From Catonia carolina (taxonomy: Eukaryota; Arthropoda; Insecta; Hemiptera; Achilidae): a DNA stretch of 64,000 nt. Below, one piece after another: positions 30,701-41,215 of the stretch. A program made the translations under genes and the position numbers. Below the pieces are notes generated by a model, which saw nothing but the letters and a program-made list of their open reading frames with translations, made no database searches and had not been told where the DNA came from. The stretch is from contig JAQMRL010000042.1 of assembly GCA_035578175.1 (NCBI GenBank), positions 1,106,049-1,170,048 on the forward strand, in the 5' to 3' direction. How positions within the stretch are numbered: position 1 is the first letter of the stretch; each line of letters starts with the position of its first letter.

Positions 30701-33700
30701 GGACCCACCTGTTGTGTAGGTAGAAGACCCGCCGGTTGACTTTGAGGTGGGCGTTGCGGTAGTCTTTGTTGAGGACCCTTTTGTTGTTAAAGTAGTTGAC
30801 CCGCCAGTTGACTTTGAGGTATGTCCTCCAGTGGTCTTGGAGGTGGGCATTCCCGTAGTCATTGTTGAGGACCCACTTGTCGTGTAGGTAGAAGACCCAC
30901 TGGTGGACTTTGAGGTGGGTTTTGTGGTAGTCATTGTAGATGACCTACTTGTTGTGACAGTGGAGGACCCGCCAGTGGACTTTGAGGTATGTCCTCCCGT
31001 GGTCTTGGAGGTGGGCATTTCCGTAGTCATTGTTGAGGACCCACCTGTCGTGTAGGTAGAAGACCCACCGGTTGACTTTGAGGTGGGGATTGCGGTAGTC
31101 ATTGTTGAAGACCCACTTGTTGTAAAAGTAGAGGACCCGCCAGTAGACTTTGTGGTATGTCCTCCAGTGGTCTTAGAGGTGGGCATTCCGGTAGTTATTG
31201 TTGAAGACCCACCTGTCGTGTAAGTAGAAGAACCGCCGGTGGACTTTGAGGAGGATCTACCGGTTGTCATAGAGGTGGAAAATGCAGTAGTCATCGTTGA
31301 CGACCATGTTGAATTAGTGGAAGACCCGCCAGTTGACCTGGAGGAAGATCCACCGGTCGTCTTAGAAGTGGGAGTTCGCGTGGTCAATGTTGAGGACCCA
31401 CCTGTTGTGTAAGTAGAGGACGCGCCTGTAGACTTTGAGGTGGGCACTTTCGTAGTCATTGTTGAGGAGCCACCTGTTGTGTAAGTAGAGGAACTGCCTG
31501 TGGATTTTGAAGAAGTTCCACCGGTTGACTTAGAGGTGGATGATCCGGTAGTCAATGTTGACGACCATGTCGTGTTGGTGGAAGACCCGCCAGTGGACTT
31601 TGAGGAAGATCCACCGGTGGTCTTAGAAGTGGGAGTTCGCGTAGTCAATGTTGAGGAGCCACCTGTTGTGTAAGTAGAAGACCTGCCGGTGGACTTTGAG
31701 GTAGAACCACTAGTACTTTTAGAGGTAGGCATTCCTGTAGTCATAGTAGTAGACCCACCTGTAGTGGAGGATCCGCCAGTAGACTTTGAGGTAGAACCAC
31801 TGCTAGTTGTAGAGGTCGACGGTCCTGTAGTAATAGTAGAAGACCCACTTGTAGTATGAGTGGATGACCCACCAGTGGACTTTGAGGTAGAACCACTGGT
31901 AGTTTTGGATGTGGACGTTCCTGTAGTCATAGTAGAAGTCCCACTTGTAGTGTGAGTGGATGACCCGCCAGTGGACATTGAGGTAGAACCCCTGGTGGTT
32001 TTAGAGGTGGACGTCCTCGTAGTCTTAGTAGAAGACCCACTTGTACTGTGAGGTGTTGACCCGCCAGTGGATTTTGACGTAGAACCACTGGTAGTTTTGG
32101 ATGTGGACGTACCTGTAGTCATAGTAGAAGACCCACTTGTCATATGAGTGGATGACCCAGCAGTGGACTTTGAGGTAGAACCACTGGTGGTTTTAGAGGT
32201 GGACGTCCCCGTAGTCTTAGTAGAAGACCCACTTGTACTGTGAGTGGATGACCCGCCAGTGGACTTTGAGGTAGAACCACTCGTAGTTTTAGAAGTAGAT
32301 TTTGTGGTTGTCATAGTAGAAGACCCACCTGTAGTTTTAGTGGAGGATCCGCCGGTAGACTTTGAGGTAGAACCACTGCTAGTTGTAGAGGTCGACGGTC
32401 CGGTAGTAATAGTAGAAGACCCACTTGCAGTGTGAGTGGATGACCCGCTAGTGGACTTTGAAGTAGAACCACTGGTACTTTTAGAAGTGGACGTTCCCGT
32501 AGTCATAGTAGAAGACCCACTTGAAGTGTGAGTGGATGAACCGCCAGTAGACTTTGAAGTAGAGCCACTTGTAGTTTTAGAGGTGGATGTTCTCGTAGTC
32601 AGAGTAGAAGACCCACCTGTAGTGTAAGTGGAAGATCCACCGGTGGACTTTGAGGTCGGTCCACCCGTGGTGATGGAGGAAGGCGTTCCCGTTGTCACAG
32701 TGGAGGAACGACCTGTAGTGTAAGTGGAAGACCCACCGGTGGACTTTGAGGTTGGTCCACCAGTGGTGATCGAGGAAGGCGTTATGGGTTTCACAGTGGA
32801 GGAACGACGTGTAGAGTGAGTGGAAGACCCACCGGTGGACTTTGAAGTTGGTCCACCAGTGGTGATGGAGGTAGGCGTACCCGTTGTCACAGTGGAGGAA
32901 CCACCTGTAGTGTAAGTGGAAGACCCACCGGTGGACTTTGAAGTTGGTCCACCAGTGGTGATGGAGGAAGGCGTTCCCGTTGTCACAGTGGAGGAACGAC
33001 GTGTAGTGTAAGTGGAAGACCCACCGGTGGACTTTGAAGTTGGTCCACCAGTGGTGATGGAGGTAGGCGTACCCGTTGTCACAGTGGAGGAACCACCTGT
33101 AGTGTAAGTGGAAGATCCACCGGTGGACTTTGAAGTTGGTCCACCAGTGGTGATGGAGGAAGGCGTTCCCGTTGTCACAGTGGAGGAACGACGTGTAGTG
33201 TAAGTGGAAGACCCACCGGTGGACTTTGAAGTTGGTCCACCAGTGGTGATGGAGGTAGGCGTACCCGTTGTCACAGTGGAGGAACCACCTGTAGTGTAAG
33301 TGGAAGATCCACCGGTGGACTTTGAGGTTGGTCCACCAGTGGTGATGGAGGTAGGCGTACCCGTTGTCACAGTGGAGGAACCACCTGTAGTGTAAGTGGA
33401 AGATCCACCGGTGGACTTTGAAGTCGGTCCACCAGTGGTGATGGAGGAAGGCGTTCCCGTTGTCACAGTGGAGGAACGACGTGTAGTGTAAGTGGAAGAC
33501 CCACCGGTGGACTTTGAAGTTGGTCCACCAGTGGTGATGGAGGTAGGCGTACCCGTTGTCACAGTGGAGGAACCACCTGTAGTGTAAGTGGATGACCCAC
33601 CGGTGGACTTTGAGGTTGGTCCACCAGTGGTGATCGAGGAAGGCGTTATGGGTTTCACAGTGGAGGAACGACGTGTAGAGTGAGTGGAAGACCCACCGGT

Positions 33701-36700
33701 GGACTTTGAAGTTGGTCCACCAGTGGTGATGGAGGTAGGCGTACCCGTTGTCACAGTGGAGGAACCACCTGTAGTGTAAGTGGAAGATCCACCGGTGGAC
33801 TTTGAGGTTGGTCCACCAGTGGTGATGGAGGTAGGCGTACCCGTTGTCACAGTGGAGGAACCACCTGTAGTGTAAGTGGAAGATCCACCGGTGGACTTTG
33901 AAGTTGGTCCACCAGTGGTGATGGAGGAAGGCGTTCCCGTTGTCACAGAGGAGGAACGACGTGTAGTGTAAGTGGAAGACCCACCGGTGGACTTTGAAGT
34001 TGGTCCACCAGTGGTGATGGAGGTAGGCGTACCCGTTGTCACAGTGGAGGAACCACCTGTAGTGTAAGTGGATGACCCACCGGTGGACTTTGAGGTTGGT
34101 CCACCAGTGGTGATCGAGGAAGGCGTTATGGGTTTCACAGTGGAGGAACGACGTGTAGAGTGAGTGGAAGACCCACCGGTGGACTTTGAAGTTGGTCCAC
34201 CAGTGGTGATGGAGGTAGGCGTACCCGTTGTCACAGTGGAGGAACCACCTGTAGTGTAAGTGGAAGATCCACCGGTGGACTTTGAGGTTGGTCCACCAGT
34301 GGTCATGGAGGTAGGCGTTCCCGTTGTCACAGTGGAGGAACGACGTGTTGTGTAAGTGGAAGACGCACCGGTGGACTTTGAAGTTGGTCCACCAGTGGTG
34401 ATGGATGAAGGCGTTCCCGTGGTCACAGTGGAGGAACGACGTGTTGTGTAAGTGGAAGACCCACCGGTGGACTTCGAAGTTGGTCCACCAGTGGTGATCG
34501 AGGAAGGCGTTATGGGTTTCACAGTAGAGGAACGACGTGTAGTGTAAGTGGAAGACCCACCGGTGGACTTTGAAGTTGGTCCACCAGTGGTAATGGATGA
34601 AGGCGTTCCCGTTGTCACAGTGGAGGAACGACCTGTTGTGTAAGTAGAAGACCCACCGGTGGACTTTGAAGTTGGTCCACCAGTGGTGATGGAGGAAGGC
34701 GTTCCCGTTGTCACAGTGGAGGAACGACTTGTAGTGTAAGTGGAAGACCCACCGGTGGACTTTGAAGTTGGTCCACCAGTGGTGATCGAGGAAGGCGTTA
34801 TGGGTTTCACAGTAGAGGAACGACGTGTAGTGTAAGTGGAAGACCCACCGGTGGACTTTGAAGTTGGTCCACCAGTGGTGATGGAGGAAGGCGTTCTCGT
34901 TGTCACAGTGGAGGAACGACTTGTAGTGTAAGTGGAAGATCCACCGGTGGACTTTGAAGTTGGTCCACCAGTGGTGATGGATGAAGGCGTTCCCGTTGTC
35001 ACAGTGGAGGAACGACCTGTTGTGTAAGTAGAAGACCCACCGGTGGACTTTGAAGTTGGTCCACCAGTGGTGATGGAGGAAGGCGTTCCCGTTGTCACAG
35101 TGGAGGAACCACTTGTAGTGTAAGTGGAAGATCCACCGGTGGACTTTGAGGTTGGTCCACCAGTGGTGATGGAGGTAGGAGTTCCCGTTGTCACAGTAGA
35201 GGAACGACCTGTTGTGTAAGTAGAAGACTCACCGGTGGACTTTGAAGTTGGTCCACCAGTGGTGATGGAGGTAGGCGTTCCCGTTGTCACAGTGGAGGAA
35301 CCACCTGTAGTGTAAGTGGAAGATCCACCGGTGGACTTCGAAGTTGGTCCACCAGTGGTGATGGAGGAAGGCGTTCTCGTTGTCTCAGTGGAGGAACCAC
35401 CTGTAGTGTAAGTGGAAGATCCACCGGTGGACTTTGATGTTGGTCCACCAGTGGTGATGGAGGAAGGCGTTACCGTTGTCACAGTAGAGGAACGACGTGT
35501 AGTGTAAGTAGAAGACCCACCGGTGGATTTCGAAGTTGGTCCACCAGTGGTGATGGAGGTAGGCGTTACCGTTGTCACAGTGGAGGAACCACTTGTAGTG
35601 TAAGTGGAAGATCCACCGGTGGACTTTGAGGTTGGTCCACCAGTAGTGATGGAGGTAGGAGTTCCCGTTGTCACAGTAGAGGAACGACCTGTTGTGTAAG
35701 TAGAAGACCCACCGGTGGACTTTGAAGTTGGTCCACCAGTGGTGATGGAGGTAGGCGTTACCGTTGTCACAGTGGAGGAACCACCTGTAGTGTAAGTGGA
35801 AGACCCACCGGTGGACTTTGAAGTTGGTCCACCAGTACTAATGGAAGTAGGCGTTTCCGTAGTTATAGTCGAGGATTCTGTTGTAGTGTTAGTAGTCGGC
35901 TTTGTGGTAGGTCCACAAGTGGTCATAGGGGTAGGCTTTGTGGTAGTCGTAGCGGATGACTTTGTGGTAGGGCCACAAGTGGTCATAGGGGTTGGTTTTG
36001 ATTTTGTGGTAGGACCACAAGTGGTTGGTTTTGACTTTGTGGTAGGGCCACAAGTGGTCATAGGGGTTGGTTTTGACTTTGTGGTAGGACCACAAGTGGT
36101 CATAGGGGGAGGCGTTTTTGTAGTCATATTGGATGACTTTGTGGTTGGTCCACAAGTGGTCATTGGGGCAGGTGTTTTTGTAGTCATATTGGATGACTTT
36201 GTGGTAGGCCCACAAGTGGTCATAGGCGTTGGCCATTTCGTAATTGTACTAGAGGAGCCACCTATAGTGTAAGTGGAGTTCTTTGTGTCGAACGTTGATA
36301 TAATTCCACTAGTGGTAATAGAGGAAAGCCATCCTATAGTTGTAGTGGTAAATGTCCTTGTTGTGTTAGTGGAGTCCCTTCCCGTACTGTTTTTGGAGGT
36401 TTGTGTATCTGTGGCTTTGTTTGTAGTTGTGTGACGATGTATTTTTGTAAACCTTCTTGTATACTTTGTGATAGGCCACCCAAGGATGTTTGTGATTGTT
36501 TGGGCGTTGTTCTTGTGTGTAATTTTTTTTTGAAAGCTAAATGTAGTGTAATTGTGTTTGTTACACAAATCTTCATTACATGTATAACAGGAACCTGAAT
36601 CTTTTTTACAATTATATATACTTTTGTATGTTTTCATTTTAAATGTACATAAATCCTTAATGGATTCATCCAGCCATGGGAAAACGCATGTACTGTGCGT

Positions 36701-36735
36701 GAAATGTCCTATTTTTCCATTTTCAAAATGACAAT
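27737..36735 (-). CDS. giant Ly6/DUF753-mucin exon (last exon, about 2,998 codons)
   Basis: The acceptor TTTATTGTTTCCAG ends at 36736, and the exon begins in phase 1 with AT|TGT. The apparent start Met is a TTG lying in the intron, so the true N-terminus is encoded upstream. Residues 1-60 are the second half of a Ly6/uPAR-like domain with seven Cys, ending CYTCNEDLCNKHN (the family's C-x2-C...CN signature). Next come about 90 residues of Thr/Ser-rich linker. Seven TTCGPTTK motifs follow (35890-36240), then about 33 units of 32 residues and a longer 56-residue compound repeat, ending SIPTDVDLF. Units are about 60% Ser+Thr and nearly free of acidic residues and Cys. This predicts a secreted, heavily O-glycosylated mucin-like protein. 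There is no C-terminal hydrophobic tail, so a GPI anchor or membrane span is unlikely. Role unknown; salivary, gut-lining, cuticular or egg-coat functions are all possible. Confidence 0.8.
27900..31230 (-). repeat. 168-bp compound coding repeat (56 residues, about 20 units)
   Basis: Each unit is one 32-residue block (STMTTGMPTSKTTGGHTSKS...) plus a shortened 24-residue block lacking the GGHTSKST-type segment. Near-identical stretches recur at 504, 672 and 840 bases, all multiples of 168, so the array grew by multi-unit duplication. Confidence 0.85.
32640..35880 (-). repeat. 96-bp coding tandem repeat (32 residues, about 33 units)
   Basis: The unit runs TGTPTSITTGGPTSKSTGG then SSTYTTGGSSTV. 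A variant with KPITPSSITTGG and HSTRRSS recurs at spacings of 864 and 480 bases (9 and 5 units). The lines starting 33601 and 34081 are identical over 60 bases, marking a 480-base higher-order unit. Confidence 0.9.
35890..36240 (-). repeat. Cys-bearing TTCGPTTK repeat block
   Basis: Seven irregularly spaced copies of TTCGPTTK with linkers such as SSNMTTKTPAPM. These are almost the only Cys residues outside the Ly6 half-domain, plus one near the C-terminus (TTCWRKTKS). They could form intermolecular disulfides, as in gel-forming mucins; this is inference. Confidence 0.8.
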
Positions 36736-36737
36736 CT

Positions 36738-37297
36738 GGAAACAATAAAAATTATTTTTATTAATCATATATTTTGCGTAATCCAAGCGAATAACTATTG
36801 AAGGGGAGCAGACCATTTACATTATCCCCAGACTATACCTGCAATACTAACTTAGGTAGATTTTTGTAGGAACATTTAAGCTACAAAGCTGAGCTTTAGA
36901 GCATCTTTAGGACAGTACCTTTTTACAAATTTGTACCAGAGCTTTTTTATTTATCTTTATCCAATCTAAAAATGATTTTTATTCTCAAAAAATGTTCAAA
37001 TGTAGCCCACATTTTTTTATGAAGGACAACCAAAAAATAAAAACTAGAAAATTTTTGAAATACCTCTGGAGTAAATACACACCTTATTAATAAAATGTAG
37101 TGTGTGAAATTGCACACTCCTAGATGGGATGGTTCCTAAAATAAGTGTACCTAAAGTCAAAAAATACAATATGCGGAAAATGCGGATATAGTAAACGCAT
37201 AATACTATAGCAAAAACACCTTTTGCCAATTGTAATTAACTTCCAAACAAAAACACACCAATATTTATCTTGTTTTACAGCTGATTCCTATGCATTC
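36738..37297. other. intron sequence, no feature
   Basis: Immediately upstream of the giant exon in gene sense; AT-rich with no recognised repeat. Confidence 0.5.
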
Positions 37298-38080
37298 TAC
37301 AGAGTGATTTTTTAGTACTGTTACCCAATTGTTAATGTCTGGTAATATTTTTCTAAAAAAAATAAATTTTGTTTTGTGACAGTAAGTTGGTAGCCCTACT
37401 CAACCAGTATGGATATGGCAGTGTGAGTTGATTCTCCTTGAGCTGTGTGAAATTTTGTGCCATTTCCGGTCGTGCTACGAACAGAATGTCTTTTATCCTA
37501 AAACAATCTCTTGTTTAAATCTGGTGGCTGAAGCTCTAGAACTAATCGTATGTGATACGATACAATTTCAATTTTTTAGCAGCTTTCTGAGCACTCGAAC
37601 ATGACAAATCAACATGCGAGGAAACTTTTTGTAAGATTTTCTATGGAGAATTGAGCAATCTTGTTTTCACATTCTCTTAACGTCATCTGTCAAGAGAGTT
37701 TTCGACCACTACGTTTTCTGCTGCAAACAATACCTGCTTCTAAAAATCAGTTAGTTAGCCTAGAAATTGACTAGAATAGAGTGGAGGAACACCAAAAAAT
37801 TTAATTTGAAATGATTCTTTTACACTCGCATACGATTTTGTAGCAAAATATTGTTCAAGAATGAAAACCCGTTGTTCTAGGGTAAAAGACTTTCTGTTCG
37901 TAACACAACTGGAAACAGCACAAAATTTTACGCAACTCAAGGAGAATCAACTCAAACTGTCGTATCTATACCGGTTGAGTAGGGCTACTAACTTTGTGTC
38001 ACAAAACAAAATATACCTTTCTTAGAAAAAAATTACCAGACATTAACAATTGGGTAACAGGACTAAAAAATCACCCGGTA
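37298..38080. mobile_element. non-autonomous mariner-like element with long inverted repeats
   Basis: The left end TACAGAGTGATTTTTTAGTAC and right end, in complement TACCGGGTGATTTTTTAGTC, head mirrored arms of about 200 bases. On minus, 37940-37755 reads FTLEQRVFILEQYFATKSYA, the helix-turn-helix start (DUF4817-like) of an arthropod mariner-type transposase. The frame stops soon after and the catalytic domain is gone. Confidence 0.75.
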
Positions 38081-38320
38081 GAAATTATAGTTTATATGTG
38101 AACGCGATCTCCGTAATGTTAGAGCAGTAACATGATTATATTAATCTCAACTTACACGAATGAAAAACATGAAAAAATACCGAAATAACCACTACGTACC
38201 CTATCAACATAAAAACATAATTTTTCTCAACAGAAAAAGCAACGAAAGTCGTGTTATAATTATATCAATTTAAATAGGGGGAAACAATTGATCAATAGGC
38301 CTATATGGTAAAATTAAAAA
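38081..38320. other. no feature recognised
   Basis: AT-rich intron spacer. Confidence 0.4.
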
Positions 38321-38776
38321 ATCTGGTGTGAAACACTCACACAACTTTATCTTACCAGTGCAAATAATTAACAATAAACCTAACATTAGTAATAAAACAC
38401 TAGAAATAAACAAAAAACTAACCTCAATAAACATAACCTTATTTTAATCATGTGTTAAAGACGCAAAATGAAAATCTACCTCAGTTTAGCTTAAAAGTAC
38501 GGGAAATCAATCTTTCACGCTCAACTAGGCTCTGTAGAGAAAAATGCTAGATATAAAAGTTGTAGATCTTTTAATTTTCTATAAATTTTATTAAATACAC
38601 TTTTGTCGTAAAATGCATTCTAAGGCTGAAATCTTAAAAAATCGATTTTTCACACGTTTTCGTGAGAAAAAAACAAAAAATTGCTAATTACCGCTAAACT
38701 AAGCGTTATACAAAAAAATGTTTGAAATAAAAGTTGTAGAATTTTACATTCTCTACAACTTTTATTATATAACGTT
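38321..38776 (-). repeat. family D, copy 8, truncated
   Basis: Only the 3' half of D is present, ending at TATATAACGTT where B sequence takes over. Confidence 0.8.
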
Positions 38777-38923
38777 CAGAGGGCCTGGCATGCTGATAAG
38801 CATACTTTTCCACTCAGTGAGGAAGGCAATGGTATACCACCTCACTCCTCGTTTTACTTAGTAAAACCTCTACAGGTTCAAACCAGCCTTTTGGCTGTTG
38901 ACCTAAACAACAACAATAACAAT
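38777..38923 (+). repeat. family B, copy 11, 3' part only
   Basis: Starts inside B at CAGAGGGCCTGGCATGCTG and reaches the AACAACAAC end. Confidence 0.8.
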
Positions 38924-39032
38924 AGTGATAAATGTAGTCCTATATCAGCACAGCAGTCGGCTGGAATGGAAGATGGTGCAGCGAGAACTGCCGAGGACGA
39001 TCGGTAAACAATCGTTGCGTGTGCCAGCATGT
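38924..39032. other. no feature recognised
   Basis: Short spacer between B and E. Confidence 0.3.
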
Positions 39033-39763
39033 ACTATACGCGCGCCAGCTCATGATCTCTGTCGCCTGGGGAAGTTGGGCGGGTGGCATAATAGAATGTG
39101 AGTAATATATTCGTCTTATCGTGCAGTACAAAAACATTTAGTCATCATGTAAATATTATTATTATTATGTCTATGTATTTATTTTTGGTAAACAATATTG
39201 TAAACGGATTAGGCGCGTTTTCTGAAACAAACTTATGTTTATTTTGATCAATCACAATAATTTGTGAATAATATTAAGTATATGCGAATTGTATGAGGAA
39301 TTTTATGTTTCGTTTTGTTTTTTTCGTATCAACATTTATAATTGTTTACATTGTTTACATTGTTTAAGAAGAAAAAAAAAAAGTTTGATTTTTTGGTTTT
39401 GAAGTTGTGTTAATTACACAAGGTTTATTGTTTACAAATAAAAAAAATAAATGAAAAAAAATTTGTGAAAACACGTATACTCAACATTTTACGTAACAGT
39501 GTCTAGGACAATCTAGCTGAAAATAAAGCAATTACAGTAAAAGGTAAGTCGCGACTAGCCGTTGACTGGTCGGAGAGAGTATCGGGTGCGAAATTCTGTC
39601 TTCGAATAACTCTTAGACAGAACTGTGAAGGTAAGATTCGTTTTTTTTTTATTTTTTTATTTTTTTTTTTATTTACTCCTGTTCGGAAGCTTAGCCTAAC
39701 TTCGTGACTTTGCCGTGCTTTCGGGCGTCATTGGCGCGGGGACGTGATACACTCGAACTCGAA

Positions 39764-41215
39764 ATGAACTCAAACGGGCGAATTGAGAATCCGGTAACGG
39801 ACGACCGCGGTGTTTACAGATACGATGGGGGTCACTGTGGTCCGTACCTGGTCATGTTCGAAAGAACGGACGGGGATGAGGACAGCGATAAACATCAACA
39901 TAGTTTCATGAGACGAATGATTCAATTATTCGGAAAAACGTACAATATGGGTTTTGGTCTGCGAAAAGCCGGCTTCAATCGTTTCAAATTTTTCTTTAAC
40001 AATTTCATGATAGCTAATGAGATGATCGATCTGTTCAACAGAGAATCGGAGAAAATTTTCGAAAACAATACTTGGCAGGCATTTATTCCAAACTTTAAGC
40101 TGTTCAAAGACTTCGTGATTTACGGTATTTTTGATAAAACAGTTTCACCGGACGAACTAGTGGAATGGATTCGCCCTCCACCAGGCGAGGAGGGTCCATT
40201 CCCCAAAATCGTTAAAGCGGAGAGGATAAAAAAGGTCGATAGAGACGCGTCGGATGGTAAGGTACTCTTCGAAGTAAATGATAAGGGTAGGAGTGTTCCA
40301 AAACTTGTCGATTCCGACTTATTCAGAATACGGTGCAAAACCACCATTGTTCCGTCCAAGGCGGTACACTGGGGGTTGATTGTGAGTGTCAACCCCTATG
40401 TTGATCGACCCAGGCGATGCAATCATTGCCATAGGTTCGGTCACATTGGCGATTTTTGCAGGAATAAGCTCAAACCGGTGACGTGTGGAAAATGCTCGCT
40501 CCCTGGGCATTCCGCAGAGTCGTGCCAAACCGGTGAAACAGCGTGCATTAACTGCAAACGACAGGGCATCAAGGATGACGCCCACCCACACGCTGCATCA
40601 GACAGAAGGTGCCCAGTATTTGTACTAAATCAAAAAATCAAAGAAGTAATGGCTTACCACAACGTGGACTTTAAAAAAGCAGAGGACATGTTGAGAGACA
40701 ATAACGGGCGTAATCCGCCGGTCGACAAAAAGACCTTCGCAGAGGTAGTCAGGAGAGATGGTCTGGCGACCTTGGTGAAGGAAGCAGCAGACAAAGATTT
40801 TGCAAGGAAAAAGAAAAAGCGAGAACAAGCTGAAGCAAAAAGGAAAGAACGCGACCGTGAAAGAGAGGCAATTGCAAAGGAAAAAGAGCTCGAGAAAGCT
40901 GAGAGGAGGAGACTGAAAGAGCTAAAGGACAAAAACAAAAAGGATCCAACGGAAATCACCGAGGAGAAACGAAAAGAACTATCAGAAAGAGCGAGGAATG
41001 CTTTGGATATGAAAAAGCTGAATGAGCAGTACAAGCAAGAAAAGGAATCGAAGAGAAAGAATAGCGACAAGTCTGACGAGGAGATCGAAGTATTGAACGA
41101 AAAGAAAGCGAGGAAGAACAGTGAGAATGAGAACAAGGGAGAGGAGGAATCAATCTCGATGGAGGCAAGTCCGTCAGTTGAGACCTTCAAAGGTTTGAAT
41201 GATTATGGTTTATAA
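39764..41215 (+). CDS. LINE ORF1, gag-like nucleic-acid-binding protein (483 aa)
   Basis: The protein packages LINE RNA in I/Jockey-type elements. The first ATG is at 39764; the frame is open further upstream only through a GTG. Residues 1-215 form the basic N-terminal region (MNSNGRIENPVTDDRGVYRY...). Three zinc-knuckle-type motifs follow at about 218-285: CNHCHRFGHIGDFC and CGKCSLPGHSAESC, both C-x2-C-x4-H-x4-C, then CINCKRQGIKDD with a variant third knuckle. Residues 345-470 are Lys/Glu-rich and predicted to form a coiled coil. The stop overlaps the ORF2 start by 17 bases. No frameshift or premature stop. Confidence 0.9.
   Translation: MNSNGRIENPVTDDRGVYRYDGGHCGPYLVMFERTDGDEDSDKHQHSFMRRMIQLFGKTYNMGFGLRKAGFNRFKFFFNNFMIANEMIDLFNRESEKIFENNTWQAFIPNFKLFKDFVIYGIFDKTVSPDELVEWIRPPPGEEGPFPKIVKAERIKKVDRDASDGKVLFEVNDKGRSVPKLVDSDLFRIRCKTTIVPSKAVHWGLIVSVNPYVDRPRRCNHCHRFGHIGDFCRNKLKPVTCGKCSLPGHSAESCQTGETACINCKRQGIKDDAHPHAASDRRCPVFVLNQKIKEVMAYHNVDFKKAEDMLRDNNGRNPPVDKKTFAEVVRRDGLATLVKEAADKDFARKKKKREQAEAKRKERDREREAIAKEKELEKAERRRLKELKDKNKKDPTEITEEKRKELSERARNALDMKKLNEQYKQEKESKRKNSDKSDEEIEVLNEKKARKNSENENKGEEESISMEASPSVETFKGLNDYGL

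Noticed and set aside
35889..36236. Minus-strand out-of-frame frame (YDHLWTYHKV repeats)
   Set aside because: An alternate frame of the TTCGPTTK repeat. The main frame continues through it with correct splice phase and 3' signals.
27792..36272. Plus-strand Val/Asp/Pro-rich open frames inside the mucin exon (for example VVLVEDPPVDFEVE)
   Set aside because: They are exact antisense readings of the Thr/Ser/Gly repeat, fall into several broken pieces, and have no start, splice or 3'-end context.
36720..36745. TTG at about 36742-36744 as start codon of the giant protein
   Set aside because: It lies in the polypyrimidine tract before a clear AG acceptor. The Cys pattern requires an upstream exon.
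39704..39763. GTG at 39704 as the start of LINE ORF1
   Set aside because: Eukaryotic initiation favours the in-frame ATG at 39764. The 20 extra codons are in the 5' UTR.
40654..41190. Long minus-strand Ser/Phe-rich frame opposite LINE ORF1
   Set aside because: Antisense shadow of the Lys/Glu-rich coiled-coil codons.
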